DNA of 64,000 nt from Bacteroidia bacterium (GTDB lineage: Bacteria; Bacteroidota; Bacteroidia; NS11-12g; UBA9320). Below are positions 1 to 9,403 of the stretch, in pieces; position 1 is the first letter of the stretch; each line of letters begins with the position of its first letter. Made by a program: the position numbers and the translations under genes. Under the pieces are notes generated by a model. The model was not told where the DNA came from. It made no database searches and was given only the letters and a program-made list of their open reading frames with translations. The DNA lies in assembly GCA_018402155.1 (NCBI GenBank), contig JAGYJG010000001.1:2314501-2378500 (forward strand), given 5' to 3'.

Positions 1-72
1 AACTGGCTTGTTTTCGCAAGCGCTAAAGGCAAATAGTATTAGGCAGCTAAGATAGCTAAGTACTTTTTTCAC
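1..72 (-). CDS. Lipoprotein, N-terminal 24 residues only (cut by window edge)
   Basis: The reverse strand reads from a GTG at 72-70 into a classic lipoprotein signal: two lysines after the start, a hydrophobic stretch, then FSAC with the cysteine at residue 19 as the lipidation site, followed by ENKPV. The mature protein lies outside the window, so no function can be given. Just upstream on the same strand is TATCTTTA, one base off the phylum's -7 element, which would give a very short leader. The frame is open to the window edge and the signal is well formed. Bases 73-397, between this start and the end of the next gene, show no coding pattern on either strand. Confidence 0.6.
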   Translation of the reverse strand, partial: MKKVLSYLSCLILFAFSACENKPV

Positions 73-397
73 AGAGTAAAGATATGCTGTTTTGAAAAGT
101 TTACAACTGTAAATAATGTGCTATCTAATTTTTGACAAATAGATGATAAACTGGAAATAATGGAAGCGTGAATTTTACGGGTAGGGTAAACCGCGGCGTT
201 ATATACTTACTTTATAACTGTCGGCTGGGCTACAAACTTGTTTGAACTACTGAGCATACTGAGACACTGATATTGATTTTAATGGTTGAAACCATGTATG
301 TAGTTTTTTGATTCAGACAAATAAGTTTGATTTACAGTTTTAAAAAAACATTTTAGTACGCTTTAAAAGCTGTATTTATAACGGAACTTTTATAAAC

Positions 398-1936
398 TTA
401 GGCACCCCAATTTTCCCTATCCAAGCTTCTGTAGTGTATGGCTTCTGCCAGATGCTCTATGGCTATGTCTTGGCTTCCATCTAGGTCTGCTATAGTGCGG
501 CTCACCTTTAGTATACGATCATAGGCACGGGCAGATAAATTAAGTTTGGCCATAGCATTCTTTAGTAAAAGAGCACCTTTGCTGTCTATTTCGCAGTACG
601 TGCGTATTAGATTACTTTCCATTTGAGCATTACTGTATAGCGGCATATTTGTAAAACGTTCATGTTGTAGTTCACGTGCCTTTATGACTCTATCTCGTAT
701 TGTATTACTCTTCTCCTCGTTACCTCCTTTTTGGTTTAGTTCTTCAAAGTTTACAGGTGTTACCTCTATATGAATATCTATGCGGTCTAGCAGTGGTCCG
801 CTTATTTTACTCAGGTATTTTTGAACTACACCTGGGGCGCAGACACATTCCTTTTCTGGGTGGTTAAAATACCCGCACGGACAAGGGTTCATGCTAGCTA
901 CCAACATCATGGAGCATGGGTAGTCTACTGTAAATTTTGCTCTAGATATCGTGATGCGCCGGTCTTCCAATGGTTGTCTAAGAACTTCCAAAACTGTTCG
1001 TTTAAATTCCGGTAACTCATCCAAAAATAGCACTCCATTGTGAGCTAAACTTATCTCTCCTGGTTGAGGATGATTACCTCCGCCAACCAGTGCTACATCA
1101 CTAATTGTATGATGAGGACTACGAAACGGTCGTTGAGCCATTAGTGTAGCATTACTGCCAAGCCTGCCAGCGACAGAGTGTATTTTGGTGGTTTCCAAAG
1201 CCTCGTGTAAATTCATAGGAGGTAGTATTGTATTGAGCCTTTTGGCTAGCATTGTTTTACCTGCACCTGGTGGGCCTATCAAGATAATATTGTGACCACC
1301 GGCGGCGGCTATCTCCATAGCTCTTTTTATATTTTCTTGTCCTTTTACATCGCTAAAATCAAAAATTAACTTTGTAATACTCTCAGCAAATTCATCTCTA
1401 GGATTTACCGTTGTGCGTTCAAATTCCTTGGAACCCTCCAGTAATGCAATTACATCTTTCAAGTTGTCCATTCCGTATACTTCCAAATCTTTTACGATAG
1501 CGGCCTCGCGTGCGTTTTCTTTTGGAACTATTAGTTTTTTATACCCGTCTTTTTGGGCTTGTATAGCTATAGGTAGTGCACCTTTTATGGGTAGTATACT
1601 GCCATCTAGGCTCAGCTCACCCATTATTATTGTTTCTTCTAGCATGTCTGCAGCCATCAGTTCTCCTGCGGCCATCACACCTATGGCTATCGTAAGATCG
1701 TAAGCAGACCCTTCTTTGCGTATATCCGCAGGAGCCATATTTATAACTACCCCTTTTCTAGGGTAGGTATATCCACAGTTTTTCATAGCCGCATTTACTC
1801 GTGGTTGACTTTCTTTTACAGCATTGTCTGGCAGCCCTATTATTTGAGTTTTTGCACCTTGGCCTACATCTACTTCTACGGTGATCAGTTGTGCAGCTAT
1901 TCCATACACGGCACTGCCGTAGGTTTTTATAAGCAT
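398..1936 (-). CDS. comM: ComM/YifB-type Mg-chelatase-like AAA+ ATPase
   Basis: 512-residue AAA+ ATPase of the YifB/ComM family. In naturally competent bacteria ComM is a helicase that drives branch migration during integration of transformed DNA; the role in this organism is inferred. The N-terminal Lon-protease-like domain (about 1-170) starts with the family signature [11 protein letters not shown] Walker A (GPPGAGKT, about 220-227), Walker B (LFLDELPEF, about 300) and the C-terminal chelatase domain with [19 protein letters not shown] follow; four cysteines near 350-365 (NPCPCGY, ECVC) are typical. ATG at 1936 is preferred to the in-frame TTG at 1945 because family members begin at MLIKTYG. 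Length is normal. It stands alone. Confidence 0.93.
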   Translation of the reverse strand: MLIKTYGSAVYGIAAQLITVEVDVGQGAKTQIIGLPDNAVKESQPRVNAAMKNCGYTYPRKGVVINMAPADIRKEGSAYDLTIAIGVMAAGELMAADMLEETIIMGELSLDGSILPIKGALPIAIQAQKDGYKKLIVPKENAREAAIVKDLEVYGMDNLKDVIALLEGSKEFERTTVNPRDEFAESITKLIFDFSDVKGQENIKRAMEIAAAGGHNIILIGPPGAGKTMLAKRLNTILPPMNLHEALETTKIHSVAGRLGSNATLMAQRPFRSPHHTISDVALVGGGNHPQPGEISLAHNGVLFLDELPEFKRTVLEVLRQPLEDRRITISRAKFTVDYPCSMMLVASMNPCPCGYFNHPEKECVCAPGVVQKYLSKISGPLLDRIDIHIEVTPVNFEELNQKGGNEEKSNTIRDRVIKARELQHERFTNMPLYSNAQMESNLIRTYCEIDSKGALLLKNAMAKLNLSARAYDRILKVSRTIADLDGSQDIAIEHLAEAIHYRSLDRENWGA

Positions 1937-1942
1937 ATATGG

Positions 1943-1950
1943 CAAATATA
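1943..1950 (-). promoter_or_regulatory. Bacteroidota -7 element (TATATTTG) for the ComM-type gene
   Basis: On the minus strand TATATTTG matches TAnnTTTG perfectly and ends 6 bases before the ATG at 1936, implying an almost leaderless mRNA. No clear -33 TTG is seen 19 bp further upstream, so the call rests on the -7 box and its position alone. Confidence 0.4.
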
Positions 1951-2214
1951 GTTGGAACGTTTCATATGTGGTGACTCTAACGTAGTATTCAACTAAATCA
2001 TACTTTGAATCAGCAATAATAGCTGTGTCGTTTCATCTTCCTTGTTCTACTGTTTGTAGTTGTAAATTGCCTCAGCAGGTGAAGCAGCCATAATTCTGAG
2101 TAATTTTAATCGGGATTTTTTAACTAGACTATTTTATTTTGCGTTTCCCTTTAGTTCCTTTTTTAAGTTTCGATTTAGCTGCAATCATTTTTGTCCTATA
2201 ATTGTTATTAAAGA

Positions 2215-2820
2215 ATGGATCCGCAAGCACTATTTGACCAAAAAGAATATACTGCCGTAATAAAACAATTGAAAAATAGTGAACCTAGTCCGCTATTGGC
2301 ATTTGCTTACCAAAAGAATAAACAATGGGAAGATGCAATGCAAGTGTGGACTTTGTTAATAGTAAAATACCCCGATGCTGCAGAATACTTTGTAGAACGT
2401 GGTGTATGTAAATTTAATCTCAGGTTTAAACACGCTATCCAGGATTTTGATGTGGCTATAGAGATGGAACCTACCAATGCATATTTTTATAGCTGTAGAG
2501 CCTATATAAAAGACAAAACAGGAGATACAGAAGGAAGTGTAGAAGACTATACACGTGCGCTAGAACTAGACCCTGAAGACGCCATTGTACTGAATAATCT
2601 TGGACTTGCCGAACAAAAATTAGGATTTACAGCAAAAGCAAGAGAACGATTTAAATATAGCGATGATCTCCTTGGTATAAAAACTATAGATTCTCGCGAA
2701 CCGCAAGAATACCGAAAAATAGATACTACCCCTCCATCGAAATCCTCCTTGTGGCTCGAGTTTAAAAAAATGCTCACAAAAGACGGTTTTAAGGCGTTTT
2801 GGAAAGAACTTAAAGGGTAG
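2215..2820 (+). CDS. TPR-repeat protein
   Basis: 201-residue protein with no signal peptide and no membrane segment. Residues about 55-155 hold three clear tetratricopeptide repeats, with the G/A/Y/P pattern seen in 'FVERGVCKFNLRFKHAIQDFDVAIEMEP' (split here only as family pattern), then a second ending ALELDPEDA and a third with NNLGLAEQKLG. The basic C-terminus (about 165-201) has no recognisable fold. TPRs mediate protein binding; the partner cannot be inferred from the neighbours, which are divergent (ComM-type gene) or separated by 350 bp. TATAATTG at 2197-2204 is a near-match to the -7 element just upstream. Start ATG fits that promoter. Confidence 0.8.
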   Translation: MDPQALFDQKEYTAVIKQLKNSEPSPLLAFAYQKNKQWEDAMQVWTLLIVKYPDAAEYFVERGVCKFNLRFKHAIQDFDVAIEMEPTNAYFYSCRAYIKDKTGDTEGSVEDYTRALELDPEDAIVLNNLGLAEQKLGFTAKARERFKYSDDLLGIKTIDSREPQEYRKIDTTPPSKSSLWLEFKKMLTKDGFKAFWKELKG

Positions 2821-3171
2821 TTTTACTTTTTTGTTAAAAGTATCGTACTTGAATAAAACCATTCTACCTCTGATTTCGATTAGGACTTTTTGTGCCAAGA
2901 ATTAGTGAAGGTAAACCGCTGAATATTCATCTTTTTTGATGACGGTGCTTGCCTTCTGATTTGCACCGTATAGTAAGTCTAAAAAGAATACAATTTAATA
3001 GCATTTCAATATTAAGGCTACTAAAGACACAGTAGGCTGTTTGGCATTAAACCTGGTATTTGAATGCTGCGACGAAATACTCACTCTCCCACAATAACTG
3101 AGGCAATTTAATTTTTGCTTCAGTTTTTCCGGTATTTTGTGTATAATGTGGTCTGATAATTAGATAATAAT
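2821..3171. other. Intergenic region, 351 bp
   Basis: No open frame with coding character on either strand and no hairpin followed by a T-run. TATAAT occurs at about 3142, some 30 bp before the next ATG, and may belong to its promoter, but it is not the phylum's usual box. Confidence 0.4.
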
Positions 3172-4239
3172 ATGATCATACCTAAAAATGTAAGAGGCCG
3201 TGGAGCTTTTCTAAATACACAAAACCCACACTACAAAAATGAAAGCATAGATATTTGGGACGGAACCTATTTTAATAAAGATTTTTTTGGGAATGACAAT
3301 TCCACACGATTTACCGAAGTATACCCCAAAAATATACTCAATAAATTTAGCAGTTCAGACATACCTGGTATGTGGAGTATGAATCCTTATCAAGGCTGCG
3401 AGCATGGCTGCACCTATTGCTATGCACGCATCACCCACGAGTATTGGGGGTATAATGCTGGTACTGATTTCGAAAAGAATATTTTAGTAAAAAAAAATGC
3501 CCCTGACCTTCTTCGAAAAAAATTAAACAGCCGCACGTGGACGGGAGAAACTATTATGTTAAGCGGCAATACCGACTGCTATCAACCCGCCGAAAAAGAG
3601 TATAAAATAACACAACAGCTGCTCCAAATCTGCCTAGAGTATAACCAGCCTGTAAGTATTTTCACCAAAAATGCATTGATATGCAGAGACTTGGGTATCT
3701 TAACTCAACTGGCCGCTAAAAATTTAGTGCATGTTTACATATCTATAACCACACTAAACGAAGAACTGCGTGTTGCTATGGAACCCAAAACATCGTCGGT
3801 TGCCAATCGCCTGAAAACAATACAGAAACTTAGTCAATTTGGCGTACCTACCCACGTGATGCTAGCACCTATTATCCCCGGACTAAATAGCGACGAGATT
3901 TTTGATCTATGCCAAGCTGTGAGTGAGGCTGGAGCGCTTTCACTTAGCCACTCTATGGTGAGACTCAATGGAGCTATTGCACTACTTTTTGAAGACTGGA
4001 TACGAGCTACTTTTCCATTAAAAGCTACTCGCGTGATGCATCTGATAGCTGAGGCGCAAGGTGGCACTCTTGATAATATTACTTTTGGTGAAAGAATAGC
4101 TGGCGTGAGCGTTTTAGCAGAAAGCATAAATCAACAGGTACGATTAGCTACGCGGAAATATAATTTGACTACTATACCTAATCTTTTAAAAGTATCTACA
4201 CACAGAGGAAATATCGCTACTCAGTTACACTTATTTTAG
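3172..4239 (+). CDS. Radical SAM protein, PA0069 / Rv2578c-like family (spore photoproduct lyase-related)
   Basis: 355-residue radical SAM enzyme. The [4Fe-4S]-binding cluster motif CEHGCTYCYAR lies at about residues 76-86 (CxxxCxxC), directly after NPYQG, which is the signature of the PA0069/Rv2578c group. The fold is related to spore photoproduct lyase and cytosolic; the substrate of this group is not established, so no reaction is assigned. Supporting family segments are SGNTDCYQPAEK (about 130) and TKNALICRDL (about 165). Length matches the family. The gene is monocistronic, with about 320 bp of non-coding DNA on each side. Confidence 0.9.
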   Translation: MIIPKNVRGRGAFLNTQNPHYKNESIDIWDGTYFNKDFFGNDNSTRFTEVYPKNILNKFSSSDIPGMWSMNPYQGCEHGCTYCYARITHEYWGYNAGTDFEKNILVKKNAPDLLRKKLNSRTWTGETIMLSGNTDCYQPAEKEYKITQQLLQICLEYNQPVSIFTKNALICRDLGILTQLAAKNLVHVYISITTLNEELRVAMEPKTSSVANRLKTIQKLSQFGVPTHVMLAPIIPGLNSDEIFDLCQAVSEAGALSLSHSMVRLNGAIALLFEDWIRATFPLKATRVMHLIAEAQGGTLDNITFGERIAGVSVLAESINQQVRLATRKYNLTTIPNLLKVSTHRGNIATQLHLF

Positions 4240-4559
4240 TATTATCGTCTTGGTTTATTTCAGCCAGACCTGATTTTCACAAAACTTGGAGTCAACTCAA
4301 TAAATGCAACTTTTTGAGGATACTTTAAAAAGGCAGTGAAGAATATGTTGGTCCTTGCTCACAGTATTCGTCTAAATTAATAGAAATATAAAACGGCAGA
4401 TTAATTTTTCCATATTCTTTAGCATATTACCCAAAATAGAATTTTCGTACATAGTTATGGAGCCAAATTATGTAAGACGAAACCGGAAAGAAACCTCCTT
4501 GAGTTCAAGAGTGTAGATAGATATTCGTTTTTGGATAGACCTTTACATATCTTTGCCTT
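4240..4559. other. Intergenic region, 320 bp, with promoter for the next gene at its end
   Basis: No coding character. It ends with a perfect -7 element, TATCTTTG at 4548-4555, only 5 bases before the ATG of the zinc-ribbon gene. A TTTTTG run at 4528-4533 is the best -33 candidate but its 14-bp spacing is short of the usual 19. Confidence 0.45.
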
Positions 4560-4931
4560 ATGGAGCCTAAGGAATGTTTACATTGCCTAAAGAGAATACA
4601 GGGAAGATCAGACAAAAAATTTTGTGACAATCAATGTCGCAATGCGTTTAATAACACGCAAAACGGAGTTTCTAATAACTACATACGTAAGTTGAATCGT
4701 ATCATAAAAAAGAACCGCGGTATTTTAGAAGAACTTTGCCCCACAGATAAATCAGTAAAGGTTCACAGGAAAGAACTGACAAAACAGGGTTTTAGTTTTG
4801 AGTATTTTACCAATATCTATACAACTAAAGCAGCTAAAACATACTACTTTTGCTACGAGTTTGGTTACTTAGACTTAGGAGCTGATTACTTTGCTCTAGT
4901 AGTTAATAAAAAGGCATTAAAAGAGTTGTAA
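4560..4931 (+). CDS. Small zinc-ribbon protein of unknown function
   Basis: 123 residues. The N-terminus has four metal-ligand-type cysteines: CLHC at 6-9 and CDNQC at about 23-27, separated by a basic stretch, then RNAFNN. This Cys arrangement with 'KKFC...QCRNA' is a common Bacteroidota small-protein zinc ribbon; its role is unknown. Residues 70-115 form a tyrosine- and phenylalanine-rich domain with no family I can name. It is translationally coupled to the downstream MscS channel gene (TAATG, one-base overlap), so the two probably work or are regulated together. Confidence 0.7.
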   Translation: MEPKECLHCLKRIQGRSDKKFCDNQCRNAFNNTQNGVSNNYIRKLNRIIKKNRGILEELCPTDKSVKVHRKELTKQGFSFEYFTNIYTTKAAKTYYFCYEFGYLDLGADYFALVVNKKALKEL

Positions 4932-5767
4932 TGAGAGACATATTAAAGATGGAACTGTGGTCGCTCGGTGGTGGTGCTGAAATAACTATTAGCGCTATTC
5001 TCTACATATTTGTCTCCGCGTTTGTCATTTGGTTCGTTTACCGATGGACCTTAAAATTGACTCGAGTAGCTACCAAAGCAGGTAGACTAGATAGCGGTCG
5101 AGCATTTGCCATTTCACGTATCAGTAAATATCTACTATTTATCATTTTCATAAGCATTGTACTAGTATCTCTCAAAATAAATCAGGCAGCATTTAGTTTG
5201 CTTGCACCATTGCTTATTGGTATTGGTCTAGGGTTGCAGCAAGTTGCCAAAGATGTGATCTCTGGTATAATTCTTTTGATAGAACCGTCTATACGTATTA
5301 ATGATATTGTAGAAGTAGACAATATAGTAGCGCGTGTGAAGGAAATAGGTCTGCGTACCTCCAAGGTAGAATCTCGCGATGGCATCACTATGATAATACC
5401 GAACCATAGTCTTGTAAGCGAAAAATTGACCAACTGGAGCGCCAATGACACAGTAACGCGGTTTGCCATAAAAGTTGGAGTGGCCTATGGCTCTGATGTC
5501 CAAAAAGTAGAAAAACTCCTCATAGAAACTGCATGGAAGCACAATAAGGTGATTACTAATCCTTCACCGTTGGTGCTTTTTACGGATTTTGGAGACTCTA
5601 GTCTCAACTTTGAACTGATTTTTTGGAGCAATCAGCTATTTCCAATTGAAGTAGTGAAAAGTGACCTGCGCTTTATGATAGACGAAGCATTTAGAGCTAA
5701 TAATATAGAAATTCCATTTCCGCAACGAGATCTTCATATAAAATCCGGATTTAATTCTGAAAGGTAA
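4931..5767 (+). CDS. MscS-family mechanosensitive channel
   Basis: 278-residue small-conductance mechanosensitive channel, an inner-membrane homo-heptamer that releases solutes on osmotic downshock. Three transmembrane helices are visible (about 18-38, 65-85, 88-112). The pore-lining TM3 carries the glycine-rich LIGIGLGLQQVAKDVISG at about 100-117. The cytoplasmic beta domain follows (NDIVEVDN, then PNHSLVSEKLTNWS) and then the alpha/beta cage. Length fits a minimal MscS. Start is ATG inside the TAATG junction with the zinc-ribbon gene. Confidence 0.92.
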   Translation: MRDILKMELWSLGGGAEITISAILYIFVSAFVIWFVYRWTLKLTRVATKAGRLDSGRAFAISRISKYLLFIIFISIVLVSLKINQAAFSLLAPLLIGIGLGLQQVAKDVISGIILLIEPSIRINDIVEVDNIVARVKEIGLRTSKVESRDGITMIIPNHSLVSEKLTNWSANDTVTRFAIKVGVAYGSDVQKVEKLLIETAWKHNKVITNPSPLVLFTDFGDSSLNFELIFWSNQLFPIEVVKSDLRFMIDEAFRANNIEIPFPQRDLHIKSGFNSER

Positions 5768-5966
5768 TTCAATAATAAATCTACTTATAGATAATTGCAT
5801 ACTATATTTTCCCATCACAGAAGGTACCTTACAAACCACTTTTGCACATAGTTTTGGGTGGAACGTGGATGCAATAAATATTCTGCATGCCAATCTTGAA
5901 ACTAAAGGAACACGAGCCTTTATTGTACTCAAAAACCGAAAAATTGAAGTAGAAAAAGCTGAATAA
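5742..5966 (+). pseudogene. Short open frame with coding character but no start codon; likely gene remnant
   Basis: Directly after mscS, and in another frame overlapping its last codons, the plus strand stays open for 74 codons to TAA at 5964-5966. The readable part runs ITEGTLQTTFAHSFGWNVD, then AINILHANLETKGTRAF, then IVLKNRKIEVEKAE, with natural amino-acid composition. There is no ATG, GTG or TTG before the coding-looking part. I do not recognise the family. It may be the C-terminal end of a decayed gene, or a gene that lost its start to an indel. Confidence 0.35.
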
Positions 5967-6199
5967 TAGGGTTATCTAAGTTCATCATATCCTACGGTTA
6001 AATAATCTGATGAGTAATGGACTAGCCTACTCAAAGAACAAGAAAATAGCATATTTGGTGTGGTATCAACTAACTATTATCTCTAGCCTAAATAAGCCCA
6101 TTGGCGACGGCCTCATTCAATTTGCCAGAAATAGATGTTTTTATACTCTTTTCTAAAAAAGGAAGAAGTCTTATCTTAGAGCTTATATAACTCACCAAA

Positions 6200-6802
6200 T
6201 TATCTACTTAGGTTGAAAACTAATCCAAGTGTAAACAACCGATTTCGCCAGCCGGCGTTACCAATAACGGTAGCGCTTTGTATTATTAGCTTTTGGTCTC
6301 TAATAGTGGTAATGGACATGGAATGACGAAGATCTATGCCCACCTTTGGGGTGATAAAGTAAGTTCCACCGAGTATAAAGCTAGTTTCCATGGGCCTTAA
6401 AGCGCTTTCTTCCGTTCGAATACTGTTTTCATCTCGTTCATTGAATACATTTACTCCAATCGCCAAACCAGCATACGGGGTTATTTTGTCATATTTGGTG
6501 TACTTGGCCAGCAGAGGCACCTCTAGGTAGTGGTAGCTGAGTTTCAAATCTGGTGTGGGAAAGTCAGGGTCTAGTACTTTTTTGGCTCCTTTCATGCTAA
6601 AGCGTATTTCGAAGGCACCTTCCCAGTCGTTATTTATTTTCCGGTTGATTTGCAATCCGGCATTCATTCCAAGCTTATTATACCCTGCAAGATGATCGCC
6701 GTCTACTTGGCTAAAATTTGCTCCTAGAGCCAATGACGCGCCAAAATCTTGAGCGGAGCATACTCCTGCTATAGCGCAAAAAAGAAATGTAAATATTCGC
6801 AT
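6200..6802 (-). CDS. PorT-like outer-membrane beta-barrel protein
   Basis: 200 residues. A Sec signal peptide (about 1-17, ending CSAQ) is followed by alternating amphipathic strands typical of the Bacteroidota 'outer membrane protein beta-barrel' family: GASLALGANFSQVDG, GMNAGLQINRKI, YHYLEVPLLAKY, TPYAGLAIGVN, TLGLVFNLSR. The segment LEVPLLAKY is characteristic of PorT-like barrels, and the protein ends in an aromatic/hydrophobic strand. The family is widespread and the specific function of this member is unknown. It is a single gene. Confidence 0.8.
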   Translation of the reverse strand: MRIFTFLFCAIAGVCSAQDFGASLALGANFSQVDGDHLAGYNKLGMNAGLQINRKINNDWEGAFEIRFSMKGAKKVLDPDFPTPDLKLSYHYLEVPLLAKYTKYDKITPYAGLAIGVNVFNERDENSIRTEESALRPMETSFILGGTYFITPKVGIDLRHSMSITTIRDQKLIIQSATVIGNAGWRNRLFTLGLVFNLSR

Positions 6803-6945
6803 ACCTAGTAATTAGAACTCAGGTTACAAAGTAAAGCTATTTCTTCTTACAATTTATTCTTGTCAAAATTTGAATGTTTTGGGACAATTATATGGCACAA
6901 AAGCGAATAAATAAAAGTACACTTGCATACCGATAAATTAGATCA

Positions 6946-7296
6946 ATGAATAGAAGGAATAAAGATATTGCAGGTTTTCAAATTTTAAATATTTTGGCTG
7001 AAATAGATGGTGATTTTGATCCAAAAGAAGGCAAAGTAATAATAGATTATGTTTCAAAAAACTTTCCATTAGGTGGAAATTTAGAAGACGCCCTACAACA
7101 ACTAAGTACCACACCAAACAATGAATATCCGCTCCTTTTGCAAAAATGTGCAGAGGACTTTTATGCAGACTCTACCGAAAAAGAACGTCTAGAACTGCTA
7201 GATTTTGCTTTGAGATTAATAAAAGCAGATGATAATATAGCGTTGGAAGAAAATACTTTAGTAAATAAATTGTACCAATATTGGGATATTGGGTAG
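6946..7296 (+). CDS. TerB-like small helical protein
   Basis: 116 residues, acidic, all-helical, no signal or membrane segment. The N-terminal ILAEIDGDFDPKEGKVIIDYV and the C-terminal LIKADDNIALEENTLVNKL are the two EF-hand-like acidic helix pairs seen in TerB-like domains (named after the tellurite-resistance protein). In most such proteins the role is unknown; no tellurite genes are nearby. The gene is followed by the convergent aldehyde dehydrogenase after only 30 bases. Confidence 0.6.
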   Translation: MNRRNKDIAGFQILNILAEIDGDFDPKEGKVIIDYVSKNFPLGGNLEDALQQLSTTPNNEYPLLLQKCAEDFYADSTEKERLELLDFALRLIKADDNIALEENTLVNKLYQYWDIG

Positions 7297-7326
7297 CATT
7301 TTTTGGGTTTACATTTTAACGGTATT

Positions 7327-8867
7327 TTAAAAATCAAATTTGATGCCTTGTGCTAATGGCAATGATTTGCCATAATTGATGGTAGTAGTTTGTCTACGCA
7401 TGTAGACTTTCCATGCGTCAGATCCGCTTTCTCGTCCTCCGCCGGTTTCTTTTTCGCCGCCAAATGCTCCGCCAATTTCGGCACCGCTTGTTCCTATATT
7501 TACGTTTGCAATTCCGCAATCGCTACCAGCCGCACTCAGAAATTTTTCTGCCTCTTGTAGGCTATCGGTAAATATAGCAGAACTCAGCCCTTGCTTTACA
7601 TCATTTTGCATAAGTATAGCCTCATCTATTGTTTTGAAAGGAATAAGGTAGACAATAGGTGCAAAAGTCTCTTGCTGCACTATTTCAAAGTGATTTTGGG
7701 CTTGAGCTATGGCGGGTGTTACGTAGCATCCACTTTCATACCCTGGGCCAGATAGAACTTCACCTCCAGTCAGTAGTTGGCCGCCCTCTTCTTCTACGGT
7801 GCGAACTGCGTGTACAAAAGCTGCTACTGCATCTTTATCTATCAGTGGTCCTACGTGGTTGTTTTCATCTAGTGGATCTCCTATGTGCAATTGCGCGTAG
7901 GCATTTACCAGTTTTGTTTTAAATTCTTCAAAAACTGACTCCTGAATTAGGAGTCTACGTGTGCTAGTACACCGTTGACCAGCGGTGCCCACACATCCAA
8001 ATACTGCTGCCACCAATGCATTTTCCAGATTAGCTTTTTCTGAAATAATTACTGCGTTATTTCCACCCAATTCGAGTAAAGATTTTCCCAATCTAGCGCC
8101 AACTATTTGGCTCACTCTGCGTCCCATTCGTGTACTACCTGTAGCACTAATGAGCGGCAAACGGCTATCTTTTGCCATTGCTTCGCCAATTTGGTAATCT
8201 CCTATTACTAAATTAAAAAGTCCTTCGGGAAGGTCATTTTCTATAATTATATCTTGCATTAAATTATGGCAAGCTATAGCCGTAAGCGGTGTTTTTTCAC
8301 TGGGTTTCCAAATGGTGACATCACCACATACTGCAGCTATCATACTATTCCATGCCCACACTGCCACAGGAAAATTGAATGCGGAGATGACACCTACCAA
8401 GCCTATGGGGTGCCACTGCTCATACATACGGTGCTCAGGCCGCTCGCTGTGCATAGTGAGGCCGTATAGCTGGCGGCTAAGTCCTACGGCAAAATCGCAG
8501 ATATCTATCATTTCTTGTACTTCACCCAGACCTTCTTGGTAGCTTTTTCCCATTTCTATGCTCACTAGCTTACCAAGGTCATGCTTGCGTAGCCTCAGTT
8601 TGTCTCCATATTTGCGTATGATATCGCCACGTTGCGGGGCAGGTACTGTTTTCCAATATGCTGCTGCTTCTTGCGCTTTTTTATAACATGCTCGTATTCA
8701 CTTTGGCTAGCATACACCACTTGAGCTAGCTTTTCTCCGGTTACCGGAGTTACTACATCTTTGATTTCTGTACCTAACGAGGTGATCCATTCTCTTCCAG
8801 TGCATATACTTTCATTTTTTGCCTTTATCCCAAGGTCTTGTAGTAATTTTGAAATAGATTTTACCAT
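7327..8867 (-). pseudogene. amaB: ALDH7-type aldehyde dehydrogenase (alpha-aminoadipic semialdehyde / piperideine-6-carboxylate dehydrogenase) with one frameshift
   Basis: NAD-dependent aldehyde dehydrogenase closest to the ALDH7/antiquitin-AmaB group, which oxidises alpha-aminoadipic semialdehyde in lysine breakdown. Key residues are intact: ELGGNNAV with the general-base Glu and GQRCTSTRR with the catalytic Cys. The reading is broken once: after EHVIK at about 8683-8690 the frame must change to read [11 protein letters not shown] and onwards. The break lies in a run of six A (coding strand) where seven restore the frame. The full product would be about 513 residues from ATG 8867, normal for the family; an upstream in-frame ATG lies at 8921. 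Because everything else is conserved, a homopolymer sequencing error is as likely as a true mutation. Confidence 0.85.
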
Positions 8868-9403
8868 ATTTTCTTCGTTGAGTTGCGAAGGTACGAAATT
8901 CATTTTCCTAAGCGTAATCATTCTTCAAACTAGAAGTATATACATGACGAAATATACTGGACTGTCTTAAAATATGGCTGAAACGAAAATCATATTTGTA
9001 CTGAAAGAATGCCTTACAAAGAGACATACTATATTAATAAATTGAATGAAATGGAGGAAAGACAATTTGGAGAGCCGAAACAACGAAGTACATTAACTGA
9101 AACCCGCAAATCTGGAAACATATTATACTAATAATTGGAGCGATTTTGGACTTAATAAATCTGAGATTTTTATGAATTAACCTCTTTAATCTTTCATAAA
9201 GCCATAGAAAGTGTCAAACTTCAAGACCAATGTATCAACTAAAATATTTTTATGCATTTTGCTCAAAAATAAAAACTAGGTCAATGACTACTCTAGTAAA
9301 CGCTATTTTGTAGCTTTGCTACTTATTAGTGCGTTTAACCTAGATTTTTTGCCTAAAAAAAGCAAAGTAGTAGAAACAAATAGAATAGTAAACCAAGTAA
9401 CTT
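8868..9403. other. Intergenic region with a possible 40-codon ORF and a -7 promoter box
   Basis: The plus strand has an ATG-initiated 40-codon frame at 9009-9131, rich in charged residues (NEMEERQFGEPKQ), with no recognisable family; it may be a small gene or chance. A perfect -7 element TAGCTTTG lies at 9311-9318, about 85 bases before the Xaa-Pro aminopeptidase start. Nothing else is seen. Confidence 0.3.
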
